Part shown: positions 24,111 to 36,610 of the stretch, one piece after another
Layout: every line of letters begins with the position of its first letter
Position numbering within the stretch: position 1 is the stretch's first letter
Assembly (NCBI GenBank): GCA_026874595.1
Contig: CM049310.1
Location: 18,764,058-18,828,057 of the forward strand
DNA: 64,000 nucleotides
Direction: 5' to 3'
Origin: Sipunculus nudus
Taxonomy: Eukaryota; Annelida; Sipuncula; Golfingiida; Sipunculidae
Program-made: the position numbers and the translations under genes
The notes under the pieces: generated by a model
Database searches by the model: none
What the model was told of the DNA's origin: nothing
What the model saw: only the letters and a program-made list of their open reading frames with translations

Positions 24111-26145
24111 GGCTTATCTTATAAAATAACTTCCAGTTAAAAAATGTTATGCAAACTTTAGTTTTATAGTATAAAATAGTCTCTACCATCATGAAAACCA
24201 AGGAAAAGAGAATCTCTTACTTAATTGTCCTATACAATGAGCCTCTTATACAAAAACTTGTTTTCTACTGCCAATAATACACACACATTGTATTTATAAC
24301 TATACATGGAATGTTCAGTTTGATAATTAAGTTGGTGACCAATTTCCATGAACAACAAGCTTTTTGAGAAAATGTATGGATTGAAAAGACAGCTGTATAA
24401 TCTCCCTGTTTTAAATGTTAAAATTAATGCAATGTTAAGCCTACAAGATTTTCTGAATCCACAGTAACAAATGAACCTTTAATTTTCATCTTTTATAATG
24501 GATCCTTCCTCTATAAGATATAATCCCCCTGTTTTCTCTGATTAAATGATATCCCTTCCTCTTTTGAAAGAATAATAATTTTCATCTTCTTCCTCTATTA
24601 AAAACAATGCTATTTGAACCACATTTAATCTTACCAAATGGCCTTTTCTATTTCCTTACTTGAAGAAATCATCAGTTACATCTTGTAAAAGGGCAACATT
24701 AAAAATTAAAGAAAACTTTAATTTCCTTTTATATAATGAATCATATGAATCTATTATCTCTGCTATCCTATCTTGTGAAATAACACACTAAAGAATTATT
24801 TTCCTTTCGGTGAAAATATGTCTTTTGGCAGATACCTCATGGAAATCATTCAAAATATACAATAAAGTACAGAAAGTAACAAAATATATTTTCAGAGCAA
24901 AACATAACACATTACTTAATAACATATCAGTATTAACAATGGTGTAACATTAACTTTGCTATTGTGCAAACAAACCTATTGTAAGTTTAACTTATTACTT
25001 ATAGTTAATATCATGTTAATAGCTATAGGTGGCAGTACAGGAGGTTTAAACCATAAGTTGCTTTATCGATTTCACTCAGTTGACATTAATATATACATGA
25101 AATAGAAAAGGCTATTTTTTTACATTTTTAGTGGAGATAATGGTTATAATTATTAGAACAATTACAATTTAATTTTTTTTTTAATTTTTCTTGGTCTTGT
25201 TTTCCATCCGAGTTAGCAACATATAGGTTAATTAGAAAAAAAAGGGGAAAAAAATATCCATCATCCACCAATCCTTGTTTTTCAGTCCCCAGCGTTTGTA
25301 TAACAAGTTATCATTTTTTGGTTGGCAAAAATTTTATTTTAGGAGAATCTGATTGATGGAAGTATGGAATGGACATACTTTTTTTTGTCAGCCTGTCAAT
25401 CATATAGAAAACTTTGAAAGTTTAAGCACAGAATACAAAGAATTTGTAGCAAAATGCCATCCTTACTTTCTATTTTATTCCTTGAAAAAAATTAAAGGCT
25501 GTATAACATACCAAGTGTATCACAAAAGTGTAAGAAAAAATATATATCTTGAATGGTCCAAATATAAAAGAACTGGTTTTCCTTTTCTGAGACATGTAAA
25601 ATAATCCCTAAAAAAACACTATTTTGAAGGATATTCACACAGCCAGTAATAGTCGGTGACAGGACTCTAAGATTAAGTTACAAGTTATAGAAAACTGCCA
25701 GCAAGTCTGCATAGGAAAATCTCTGTGATTCACATTTAAAAATGGTCCTGTGCTCTGTTATTGGAGACCAGGTACTGAGGCATCACATACCTTTTTTCAA
25801 CTTTGATCACCTGTCCACCTTTAGAGATTTTTTATAAAAAAACTAATGATATTACACGAAATGGATCAGACGTAACACTTTTGACCATAAGACGTAACAC
25901 TTTTGACCATATTTATGTAATAGTTGTTTTTTAAAAATGTAAGGAACAGAGCAACACATGTCTAATGCTTACCCATGACAATTTTTGTAATATTAAAAAG
26001 TTGTTGACTTGTTTTTAAAACCAGCATGTCATATAAAAATGTCTATGGTATAAAGTAAGGTAGAGCCTTTTTAACTTCAACAAGACTCAATGTCACAGGT
26101 TCTGATATGATTCCTGCACAAATCATTAAAATTAACTGAGGAACT
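24111..26145. other. AT-rich non-coding DNA
   Basis: Only a 24 bp direct duplication (agacgtaacacttttgacca twice, 25868-25912) was noticed. Confidence 0.5.
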
Positions 26146-26560
26146 GTCTTTACCACATATGTAGCATATCCCACTATGACTGATTCTTCAAGGAACTAGA
26201 AATCAACAAATAAACTTATGTCTCATGAATATAATGAGTCAGCTGGCTTTCTGGAGAAATAACAATAAACTTTATATCATTAAAACAATAACCTTTAATG
26301 GTAAAAAATTTAGGTCCACTTGACAACACTTATTTTAGGATTCAAACTATAACAATTTGTCTTTACCACATATGTAGCATCTAGCTATTACTGTTTCTTT
26401 AAGGAACTACAAATCGACAAATAAACTTATGTCTCATGAAGAAAATGAGTCTGAGTTGGCATTCTGGAGAAATAAAAAATATATTTTATTTCATTAAAAC
26501 AGTAACCTTTAATGGTAACAAAGTTAAATCGACAACACATATTCAAGGACTGAAAATATA
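26146..26560. repeat. Diverged tandem duplication, ~213 bp unit, two copies
   Basis: gtctttaccacatatgtagc begins at 26146 and again at 26359. Both copies continue with aataaacttatgtctcatga, ttctggagaaataa and acctttaatggtaa in the same order, with scattered differences. Neither copy codes for anything recognisable. Confidence 0.85.
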
Positions 26561-27689
26561 AAAAGGTAACTCAACATTTAATATGCACATAATATATTAC
26601 CATAAAGTTTACATATATAGGAATCAATAAATAAAAGCTTTGATTCTAGATAAAAGACATACAAACAGAGTTGTACAAGGGCTCCATACTAGATTGACTT
26701 AACTAATGAAGTTAAGTAACTGCTTCAACAACTTCTGCATTAATTATAATCTGTTATGACTCTAATTATTATGTTCTATCAAATTGTCCAAAATGTTGGA
26801 AATGACAACATATCATAAGGTCATGTTTTATTTAATATCTGGTTACCTTGTCTGAGTAATTTTGGTTTTTGAGGTACAGGTATGCTGCTGGCTAATCAAT
26901 GAGTCCAGGTATCTTTGTATGTATAATTGATGTACTGTAAGAGGCTGATGCATGATACTTCACCATAGATCACTTGTATACACACATATTTTTTTACCTA
27001 TCACAGTACTGTGAATACACCAGAACCATTAATCAAGTCTTGTTTCATTCATTATTCATCAATACTAATTAAGCCTAGGTTTCCTTGACATACTCTTTTC
27101 TTATTCACAATGAAGAAAATCAATGCCCATAAAGAAACTATTCTTGGCCTACAGATGTATTCTTGGCAAGACACAGATCATCTACAAACATTAACTATCT
27201 CATAACAAGCCAAATCTAAGTATCCTTTTAAATCAGATATTTTAAGAGAGCAAACTGGTATTTTCTCGCTTACACAATCTAAGTGTCTGTGAGGCAATTT
27301 ATTAGCAAATAATGTTTTTCAAATCAAACATATCTAGAATTAATAATATATAATATTATAGGAATGTTTTTAAGTCAGATAAATTTATAAACTTAATTTA
27401 AAAAATCATATTTTAAACTGAAGGATGTGATGAAAATTTAAAAGTTGAATGAATTTTAATTAGGTGTCAATGGGTTCAAATGGATTTCTAATACAAGAAA
27501 AAAATCTGTTTCCTTTTGAAACAAAACACTAAGGTTTCATGTCAACAAAGGAGAAAAAGAAAAGAATCCATTAAACAATAAGAAATAATTACCGGGACAT
27601 GAATAAGATGTGGGGAAACTTTGTCCAATTAATACCGAACAAAAGAAAATGAGGGATGACAAAAATCACAGGGAAAAAAGATACAGATC
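26561..27689. other. AT-rich non-coding DNA
   Basis: Nothing recognised. Confidence 0.5.
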
Positions 27690-28330
27690 GAAGCAGGAGG
27701 AGAATGGCAGTACATCATCCAAGAAGATGATGTGGTTTGGTGAGAATTAGACATCATTGCAGAATATTGGAGCAACTTGTTGAATGGTTGAACAGACATC
27801 GGCAGCACCTCAGGTACTCCAAGCACCTGCACGCCAATCAACCAACAGACAGCACAGGGGACACTTTGGCTCGTCGGCACAAATCAAAAATCAATATTAC
27901 ATTACAGAGTCCTTTGAGCAACACTGCTTTCAATTAGCCTTCTGATTTTCCATCCACACATGCAACCCAAACATCGCTCCCTGATTTTTAGAGAAACTGG
28001 GACCAAAACTGCTTAAGCCAGTTTCAATCGAGCAATCTGATTTGCTGGAACCCTGCTCATTGCTTGCAACAGATTGCACATTTCAATATGGATAGCTGCC
28101 GAGACAAGAGTAAAAATTTACAGTAGACACAAATTACATCGAGAAGGCTCTTCGAGAATCTTTGAAGAAACTGACAGTTTCAAAGCCATCGCGATGAATA
28201 TTAATGAGCTGAGCTTGCTGAAGCCTAGCCCAGTGTTGTGACAGGTAGTTTTACCTGTCCTAATGCTGTAGCAGAGCAGGCGGCTTGGATCAATACCATC
28301 CCGACGACAGAGTCCACAACAGACAACACA
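27690..28330. promoter_or_regulatory. GC-richer island (candidate CNE 5)
   Basis: A 640 bp non-repetitive block with sites such as catcgcgatgaatattaatg near 28188 and gcaggcggcttggatcaata near 28278. The short overlapping ORFs on both strands have unstructured, unrecognised products. Confidence 0.35.
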
Positions 28331-28511
28331 GGTAAGGTGCTTCACCTTTTCCTTTGTTAAAAATCTAAATCTATTCAACTTAATCAAAAGCATCTTGTGG
28401 TTTTTATATGTTTTTGTTATTGTACCTTGTTCACTGTTCAGTTTGTTTCCTGTAGTGGTCTTTTTATTAGAGTTAACTATTTTTGTTTCTTTCTTGTACT
28501 TGTTCAACAAG

Positions 28512-28570
28512 TTATATATATATATATATACATACATATATATATATTATATATGTGTGTGTACATATAT
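28512..28570. repeat. AT/AC/GT microsatellite
   Basis: (TA)n interrupted by catacatata and followed by tgtgtgtgta. Confidence 0.95.
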
Positions 28571-28976
28571 TCATTTCTGATCAATATACAAATTGTACTT
28601 CCTCAAACTTTACTCAAGTAGTTTTACTCAATGGGATCTAAATAAATACAGCCAACTAACTTAGTCAAACAAAAGTAAGAACAAGGAAAGCACTTCTGAT
28701 TTACGAGAGTACTTAATTGCATTTCCTGGCAGAAGTGACTGCTTGAGAATGATGAAAATTTTACATGCAGTTGGTATTTGAAATGACAAATGATATTTTT
28801 GAGCTTCTTAAATAAGAGTTTCTTCAAAGATTTAATGTATTACTTTTCTACCTGAACATACGTGGGAAATGACCATTTAAAACTTAAAAACTCCGTTCTA
28901 GCTTCAGGTTTCATTCTTAAAAATAATTCTAAAACCTGGCTCATTTATAAAACAAATATCAGCTAAAAAATTCTGA

Positions 28977-29058
28977 ATATTTTCCACCTAGATACATCTT
29001 CCATATTAAAATACTTAAAATATTTTCCACCTAGATACATCTTCCATATTAAAATACT
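28977..29058. repeat. Near-exact 43 bp tandem duplication
   Basis: atattttccacctagataca begins at 28977 and again at 29020, and the copies continue identically through cttccatattaaaatact. The lack of divergence implies a recent duplication. Confidence 0.9.
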
Positions 29059-29173
29059 ATATAGCCGATGGATTAATAAGATAAGAACTATTATGATAAC
29101 AGTGCATTATGCTTCCAACTGATCCTTGATCCTTCTCCTTGTCTTTACTAGTATATGTTTTTTTTATCATTTT

Positions 29174-29175
<2 letters not shown>

Positions 29176-29230
<55 letters not shown>
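29176..29230. repeat. (AT)n microsatellite, about 27 repeats
   Basis: Uninterrupted alternating A/T from 29176 to 29230. Confidence 0.97.
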
Positions 29231-29233
<3 letters not shown>

Positions 29234-29329
29234 ATGCAAAACAACATGCAAAGTCTATATATAATAAATAATGTTTTCTGATGATATTTTCAATTATATA
29301 CTTCAAACAGACCACTAAAAATTAAATAC

Positions 29330-29700
29330 ACTTCTTGCTCTGACCTAAACATGACCCAATCTGGCATGATGACCAGATCACCTGATTGACTGCGGTAGAA
29401 GGAGGGGGAAAAAAAAGAAAAGAAAACCAATAGAGGAACAGTGAACTCACATGGTGTCAGGAGTATCATTAATGATATGTTGAGGGCATTATGGTGGGAA
29501 CAGTATTCCTCCTTTGGCATGCAAGATGGAGATGAAACTCCCGAACCAATGCATCCAATTAGCTGGCAAGCTCAAACCCAAATGCTGAGTATAAAAAAGT
29601 ACTGAAAAATGGAGAGGACAGTAAAAGGTGTGCCGATGTCCACATGCCTGATGCCAGTCATGCCATTGAGACTGAACGGTGGGTTACCAAGGCAACAAAA
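29330..29700. promoter_or_regulatory. Island with a strong RFX X-box match (candidate CNE 6)
   Basis: Non-repetitive, GC-richer than its flanks. GTTACCAAGGCAAC at 29683-29696 is close to the canonical palindromic X-box bound by RFX factors. Homeodomain-type cores tcattaatgat (near 29466) and ccaattagct (near 29554) are nearby. No coding frame recognised. Confidence 0.35.
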
Positions 29701-30248
29701 GTTATTTGCAAAAACCAATTAAGGGCAAAAAACAAAAAAAGTTAAAGACTTAATAGAGTTGGAGTTCTCATGTAACTAGGTGAACCAAACAGCTGAGAAA
29801 ATACTCTATCCTAGATCCTGTTTTCCAAAAAAAGATCCAAAAGCACATTTACGTGCTGTGTTTAGTATTTTGACTGTATTTTTTAAGTGCCTGTGTTTAG
29901 TATATGACTGTATTTTTTACTTTCATCAAGCAAATGATTTTGTCTGATCATCAAAGTTTACCAATAAACTGTTTGACACTCAGAATTTAGCATTAATATA
30001 AATTACATTGCATCTTCTCTTCAAATTTTACTCAATCTCTATCTTTCCACAAACTTTTACTTGAAGGATAAAAGGTCTTAATTATATTAAAAGTAAGGTT
30101 TCAAAAAAACTAAATTTAGTCCATCGGTCATTTGACCTTTGACTGCTTATCATCCTTACTGTATGATCTTTACACATGTAAATTTTTTAAATTCTCCTCA
30201 AATTTTACTAAATAAGTAAAAAGTATAAATTAAATAATAAATTATATG
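29701..30248. other. AT-rich non-coding DNA
   Basis: A short direct duplication (gtgtttagtattttgactgt / gtgtttagtatatgactgt, about 30 bp apart near 29857-29910) only. Confidence 0.5.
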
Positions 30249-31620
30249 AAACAAGTGACCCAGGGGTCATGATGCTCAGCTGAGTAAGACGACATTCTCA
30301 AAAGGAATTTTATCAGCTCTATGCCAAATTTTGTAAGTGGTATCCCAATTCAACTGAGGCATAGCTAAGAGGATATGAGTAACAGCGACCTAATTTCTGG
30401 TTTCCAATCAAGATTTTTCACGGACCTCCCTGGATGTAAAGTTTCTAGGTGCAATGGTAGTGATTTGTGCCTTGATAACCGGCGAACGCATCTTTGAAGG
30501 TCTCAAAGATAAAGATTTAAAGAAAATGTGTAAAAATTTGTAAAAATTCAGGTGGTGTCACCAGTCTGCAGGAACTGATGAATGTGCATAAAAAGAATCA
30601 TGGTGATCAATGCATGGGTTCTTCAGAAACTGGAAGTTTTGTATCAAATTTTTAATTTGACTGAGGGGTACTTACAAGCCCTATAGCTCAAAGGATATGA
30701 GTTGCAGAGACCTAATTTCAGTTTTCCAAGGAGATTTTTCATGGACCTCCCTGGATGTAAAATAAGAAGATTCTGAGTCTGAATGGTTACAATTTGTACC
30801 CTGTTTACAGATGAAGCATCTTTGAAGGTCTCAAAAATAGAAAGGAAAATGCTTAACAATTTTTTTTAAAAATCCAGGTGGAATCACCAGTCTGCAGGAA
30901 CTGATGAAACAGTCCATGATGAATATGCATGCAACGAATTATGGGTTCAACGCATTAGTTGTTCAGATACAGGAGCTTTTTTAACCAATTTTTAATTATT
31001 CTGGGGGGTACTTCTGAGTCCCATAGCTCAAAGGATATGGGTAAAAGACCTAATTTCAGGTTTCAATGGAGATTTTTCTCAAAGATGCATCTTTGAAGGT
31101 CTCAAAAATAGAGAGAGAAAATGCATAACAATTTTTAAAAAAAATCCAGGTGGTGCTACCAGTCTGCAGGAAGTGATGAAACATTCCATGATAAATATGC
31201 ATGCAAAGAATCATGATGATCAATGCATTAGCTGTTCAGATACTGGAGTTTTTGTATAAAATTTTTAATTATTCTGGTAGGTACTTCTGAGCCCCATAGC
31301 TCGGAGGATACAGGTAACAGAGACCTAATTTCTGATTTCCGAGGAGATTTTTCATGGACCTCCCTGGATGTCAAGTATGAAGATTCCAAGTACAATGGTT
31401 ACAATGTTTGCCCTGTTAATGGATGACCGCATCTTATAAGGTCTCAAAAATTGAGAAAAAATGCATAAAATTTTTTTTAAATGTCAAGTTAGAAGATTCA
31501 AACGTCCAGCATTTACGACTTGTGCCTTGTTAACAGACAGACGGATGGACAGCTAGACTGACGGACAGACAGGTAAAGGGTGATCTCTATAGCTCAGATG
31601 ACTTTCAGTCAGCTGAGCTA
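30249..31620 (+). repeat. Family A repeat, longest copy: head, four body units, terminal hairpin
   Basis: Head acaagtgacccaggggtcat then gatgctcagctga. Body units follow with the shared blocks caccagtctgcaggaactga, caatgcat(g/t), ggata(t/c)(g/a), gacctaatttc near 30390, 30710, 31050 and 31320. The tail has ggacggac-type runs and the hairpin tagctcagatgac (31590-31602) / gtcagctgagcta (31608-31620), then aaaa. It shows the family grows by duplicating its ~310 bp body. Non-coding. Confidence 0.85.
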
Positions 31621-31946
31621 AAAATAACCCAATCAGTCATTTTGGCTTTTGACATATTCTTTTAAAACCTGATCTCAATTGGCAACTGGTGGAAATTAGA
31701 CAAGATCTAATATAATGGTCAGAAATTACTCTCTACCAAAAAGCTGACTGACAGACAGACACATATTTTACTTTTTCTTAATTACCAAGCATCTGCCGGA
31801 AAATATGTTATAAAGTTTTCCCAAGCAGAGAAAATGCTCTGCTCTGGAACCAATTTACAATAATATCTTTACCTTGAGACTGACTGGTGGTCCTTCAAGA
31901 TGTCAGATAAACCTATGGCTGTAGCCGGTGATGGAGCCAAGACAAA

Positions 31947-32816
31947 ATGTCATGGGGCAAAATGTCACCAAGTGAAAAGTGAATTTACTGTCACTCTAAC
32001 AAGCTTGGTTTTTATCCATAATTTGGCCCCTTACATGCACCACTATCAATATTTAATCAATATTCTGCAGGCATCTTGGCCAGGTATGTTAGCATTTAAC
32101 CTGTTGTTTTGAAAATCATACTGACAATCTCAATAAGGAATTAAATATTATTTGTTGTTACACCTCATAGCCTGCATGCAAATTGTCACTTAAAACAACA
32201 GACCAACCATTTAATATCTTACTATCTAACAACACCAACTATGCACAAAACAATAATACTAATGTTAGCTATCTTCCTAAATGTTTCTTGAATTTCTGAT
32301 TGTTATTGATAGCCAAGGCACTGGAAGTGCAGAAAAAGATGGGGGTTACCATAAACATGGGATTTTCTCTTTTCACTCTATAATTTAAAGTTACTGGCAC
32401 TTTGCAGCAATTTAACAATTTGATGGATGTCATAGCAGTACAGTTTTCTGTATGACTGTTATAACAACTCAAAATAGGTACAAGCGGTCCAATATATAAA
32501 TGCCCACTTAGACATGAAGTCATAGCTATAACTATAATACTCTTTAATCATAAATATGGTCTTCAGTAACAGGTTCTTCACTTACTCATGTAACTTTTGT
32601 GCATCAAGAAATTTATCTAAATTTATCTAAATTTATCTAAAATATTTTTTAAAAAATTAACATAAATATATTATAAAATTTTATTGAAGTCTTCGACCCA
32701 CTGTGTTACCGTATAATTTGATGTAAAGTGAATATTTTGCAGAAACAAAATAAAAAACAATGTCTTTCTATATTTGTTATCTTTTTTTTTACTTTGTGAC
32801 ATTTTGTCCATGACAT
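31947..32816. mobile_element. Non-autonomous DNA transposon with ~30 bp terminal inverted repeats
   Basis: The left end, atgtcatggggcaaaatgtc then accaagtgaaaa (31947-31978), is matched in inverted orientation at the right end, ttttactttgtgacattttg then tccatgacat (32787-32816), with only about four mismatches or gaps. The 870 bp element has no transposase-like frame; a 70-residue ORF at the left end runs through the inverted repeat and is not a gene. Three copies of a 12 bp unit (aaatttatctaa) lie inside near 32610-32640. Family and target-site duplication not determined. Confidence 0.7.
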
Positions 32817-33929
32817 TATTTCATGCCAGTATTTCAATGATGCTGAAAAACTCATTTAAAAATTTATCATATTGGGGAATCCTTTTTATCCTTATTTCCA
32901 TGTGTTAATTTGTTGTGACACTAATTTTTTTTCCTGAACAAACCCACTGTGTTTAAACAAAATGTTTCCAAACTATGATGGTAAGCCCTGTCAGTCCAAC
33001 ACGAGCTGCTATCAGACAGGTCTGTGTGTCATTGCTGCAGTGACCATGCAGTTTTAATAGCTACCCTACAGCATATTCAGCAAATAACAATGTAACCAGC
33101 CATAATTTGATTTCATTTATAACAAAAAAAATGAAGTAAAGTTAATCTAACAGGCAACTGAGAAACTTCAGTAGATAGTTTCTGACAAAGACTGTGAAAC
33201 ATTCAAAAAAGAAAATTTTAACTGGAACAACAGTCCAAACCATGACTGGTGGTATTTACTGCCACCAGCATAGCTAGGCTAAATGTAATGAACAGATACC
33301 TATAATATGTCCATGAATCTGTGCTGAGACAGGTACAAAACAGGTGTACCAGCTAAAGGCAATTATTATCTTATTTCCAGATAATACATAATGCTTGTCT
33401 AGGAAAAAAAGGGTTCCTACATGAGTGCAATCTATCATGCTTGTTTAGGAGAAACGTTATTTTAGAACAAGAATAGGACCATAGCTTGATCAGTATACAA
33501 CAGCCACAGTTGTTAAGCAATAATAAACTGAATCTGTTAAAGGAAATACTCTCAATTCTGATCAGAAACTTTCAAGGCCTAAAATATTCTTTTAGATTTA
33601 AATATTCAAAATTTTTAACCCAAAAATTGTCATCCTTGTCTGATATCTATTGAACTTGACAAATCTAGGACGATGGGTGGATCCTCCTTGCATAAAAACA
33701 TCTGTCTGACCAAGAGGAAATGTCCCCGCCGCAGATCAGCCAGGGACAACTAAAGACAACTGACACCTAAAAGGCCATATTTCTGGTCACACACACAGAT
33801 AGCCCTGCAAGAGTGGCTGTTTTATAATCAAACTGTAGATTCATGACCCCCATTCACTCAGGATGAACTATATTCTAAAGGGGCTGGCTATTGGAAAAGA
33901 TGTAAATATTGATTATCAATCTTAGTTTG
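32817..33929. other. Non-coding; small GC-richer patch at 33660-33800
   Basis: The patch (acgatgggtggatcctcc, tgtccccgccgcagatcagc) is unlike the AT-rich flanks and could be a short conserved element. Nothing else recognised. Confidence 0.35.
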
Positions 33930-34690
33930 GGGATCAATTATTGATAAATTTATGGCAGACTCTCAAGAGAAATGTTAATACCAATTTTCTACCAGGGTTT
34001 GTGATCAATTATTGATAGGATTATGGCAGACTCTCAAGAGATATGTTAAAACTGATTTTCGACCCGGGTTTGGATCAATTATTGATAAAATTATGGCAGA
34101 CTCTCAAGAGAAATGTAAATACCAATTTTCTACCCGGGTTTGGGTTCAATTATTGATAAGATTATGGCAGACTCTCAAGAGAAATGTTAATACTGATTTT
34201 CTACCTGGATTTGGGTTTCAATAATTGATAAGATTATGGCAGACTCTCAAGAGAAATGTTAATACCGATTTTTAACCTGGGTTTCAAGATCAATTATTGA
34301 TAAAATTATAGCAGACTCTCAAGAGAAATGTTAATACCAATTTTTAACCTGGATTTGGGGATCAATAATTGATAAGATTATGGCAGCTCATGACTCTCAA
34401 GAGAAATGTTAATACCAATTTTTAACCTGGGTTTCAGGATCAATTATTGATAAAATTATGGCAGACTCTCAAGAGAAATGTTAATACCAATTTTTAACCT
34501 GGGTTTCAGGATCAATTATTGATAAAATTATGGCAGACTCTCAAGAGAAAAGTTAATACCAATTTTTAACCTGGGTTTTGGGATCAGTTATTGATATAAT
34601 TATGGTTGACTCTCAAGAGAAATGATAATACTGATTTTCTACCAAAGTTTGGGGATCAATTATTGATAAAATTATGGCAGACTCAGGAAA
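33930..34690. repeat. Minisatellite, 72 bp unit, about 11 copies
   Basis: Starts of caat(t/a)attgata fall at 33935, 34006, 34076, 34147, 34219, 34291, 34363, 34441, 34513, 34585 (cagttattgata) and 34657, so the unit is 70-72 bp with one 78 bp unit (insertion gctcatga-like near 34386). Each unit has gcagactctcaagagaaatg. Most repeats hold the near-perfect inverted repeat atcaat-t-attgat. Short ORFs across it are repeat-derived. Confidence 0.93.
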
Positions 34691-35912
34691 TGTTGATACT
34701 GAATAACTGTGATGGATTATTGATAAATATTAACAATATTTTAATATTGTATAAAAAGGAAATCTGCAAAAAAATATTATTTAAAAGATTATTTAATAAT
34801 GCATACTGGCAGCAATACAGCACCATGATTAAGTAGGAACAGTGGGAGCACTTTTTTTCTTGAAGAAGCCAACATAATGTTTTAGGCAGACAGGTGCACC
34901 CTAAGTCAAAATAGGACAAAAGTGGGACTGGAAATATAAAATAAGTAGGATGAAAGAAAGACTAACAAACATATTGTAATAAAATTATTCATGCTCCTTC
35001 TTGATAAAGAATGTGAAATTCAGGAAGTGATATTACTGAGAATGTATTAAAACAATTTTTATGTGATGTTTGTTCTTGTAGTTTTGAGATCATACCATTC
35101 TCAAAAGTAAATTAGGAAAAAGTGGTAATTTTAAAGCAAAGTTGAAAAATTAGGACTGAGATAAAAAAAGGAGGAAAAGTAGGATCACTTGACAGCCTGA
35201 TGTTTGATAAGCTGTCAAAATCACAGTCACAATGTTTTGGTCATATGATACACATTAAGGGCAATGTGAACTTGCTGAGTTTGTAGTACCAACTTGGATT
35301 GTATTTGTTTCTTTATATGGAAACTCATCAAAAACACAAATAATTGTATCAATTATTATCAGAGCCAGGGGCATCCTTACCATGTTTGAACATTGCACAG
35401 GTTCAAACTGAACATTTAGCTCACACATAATACTTCATGAAAAAAATACCAACTGCAGAAGACTCCACTGGAAACAATACTGGCTTTATGACATGCTGCT
35501 ACTATATAAGACACTAGTAAGTGTGGACAATCTTCCTATGCTTAGCCTTAATTTACTGAACTGCTAATTAGCTCTGGCATCTAGCTGAATGATTACATCT
35601 CATTATTTTCTGCACCGAAGGTGTAATTTAATATTAAAGAGACAACTTTGAAAGCTAAATACTAAATACAGATAAATCACGTTTAACACTGAACAATATT
35701 AAGGATCCTGTCATACTGCTGCATACTATAATTCATTTTTATTTCACAGTCCAGTGTAAAATACCAGAAGTCCACAGGTTTATTAATTCATTATTTATTC
35801 ATTATTAATTAGAATATTTCATGTCACTTTTGGTTTTCTCAAAATATGATTTCTAAGCAATTTGTGTCCAAATGGATACCTCATGGCTATCATTTCAGGG
35901 TTTAGTTCTAGC
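34691..35912. other. AT-rich non-coding DNA
   Basis: Nothing recognised. Confidence 0.5.
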
Positions 35913-36610
35913 TGACAAAACATTCTCTCCATCTTAATTAAGCTGTATATGAGAATGTTCCTCAATGTTAGATTCTACATGTCAAGGTATATTTTTTTAT
36001 TTATCAGATATTTCCAGCATCTGAGGTGTGGAACAATGACACTTAGGGGTAAGGAGTACATGTTAAGGTGTGTTTCTTGATGTTCAGATATTTTCTTTAA
36101 TCGGAGGTCAAACAGAAGAGTTTTTATATCCCGATTCTATGTTTAAAGACACATGCAGTTCTAACTCATCAAATAGTTTCTTAATTTGTGGCCTGATACA
36201 AGAACACTTGAAGTGTCAGTTCAACATAAAGAGGTCAGTTGTTGTTCATCAGGTATTTCCTTGATTTAACTAAGGAACCAGAATTAGTCTTTTATTAGTT
36301 ACACATCTACAGGTATAGTTTGAGGTCATTAGATGTTTCTTTATGTGAGGCCTATAATACAAGAATGCCTGCCATGTAAGTTTTACATACTGAGGTGTAA
36401 TTCCAGTTCATTAGATATTTCCTTTACCCGAGGCATAATGTAAGAATTATTGATGTGTCAGCACTACATGACAAGGTACAGGTTTAGTTTACTAGATAGT
36501 TCTTGTATTTGAGGTCTGATAGAGGACAACTTGAGGTTTCAGCTCTACTTGTGATGGTACAGTTTTAGTTCATTAAATATTTCCTTTATCTGAGGACTGA
36601 TACCAGTCAT
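35913..36610. repeat. Old diverged tandem array, ~81 bp unit, about 9 copies
   Basis: A block like cattagatatttcctttatc then tgaggcctgata recurs at about 36004, 36084, 36167, 36248, 36327, 36409, 36490 and 36571 (intervals 79-83 bp), with a weaker copy near 35915. Between blocks each unit has text like caagaacacttgaggtgtca and a closing aaggta(c/t)a. Unit identity is low enough to miss on a first reading, so the array is much older than those at 11-13 kb and 34 kb. Confidence 0.8.

Noticed and set aside
28118-28537. 139-residue minus-strand ORF with several Cys
   Set aside because: It runs from an AT microsatellite into a GC-richer island, and the Cys pattern fits no zinc-binding family.
28851-28860. 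Minus-strand PTYVQ|gt read as a possible end of the exon before FCAND in DUS1L
   Set aside because: The preceding residues do not match the expected DRPLIVQ or CYTPM segments, so the junction is probably chance.
31900-32112. 70-residue + strand ORF with a repeated KCHGAKCH-like start
   Set aside because: The apparent repeat comes from the internal repeat of a transposon's terminal inverted repeat.
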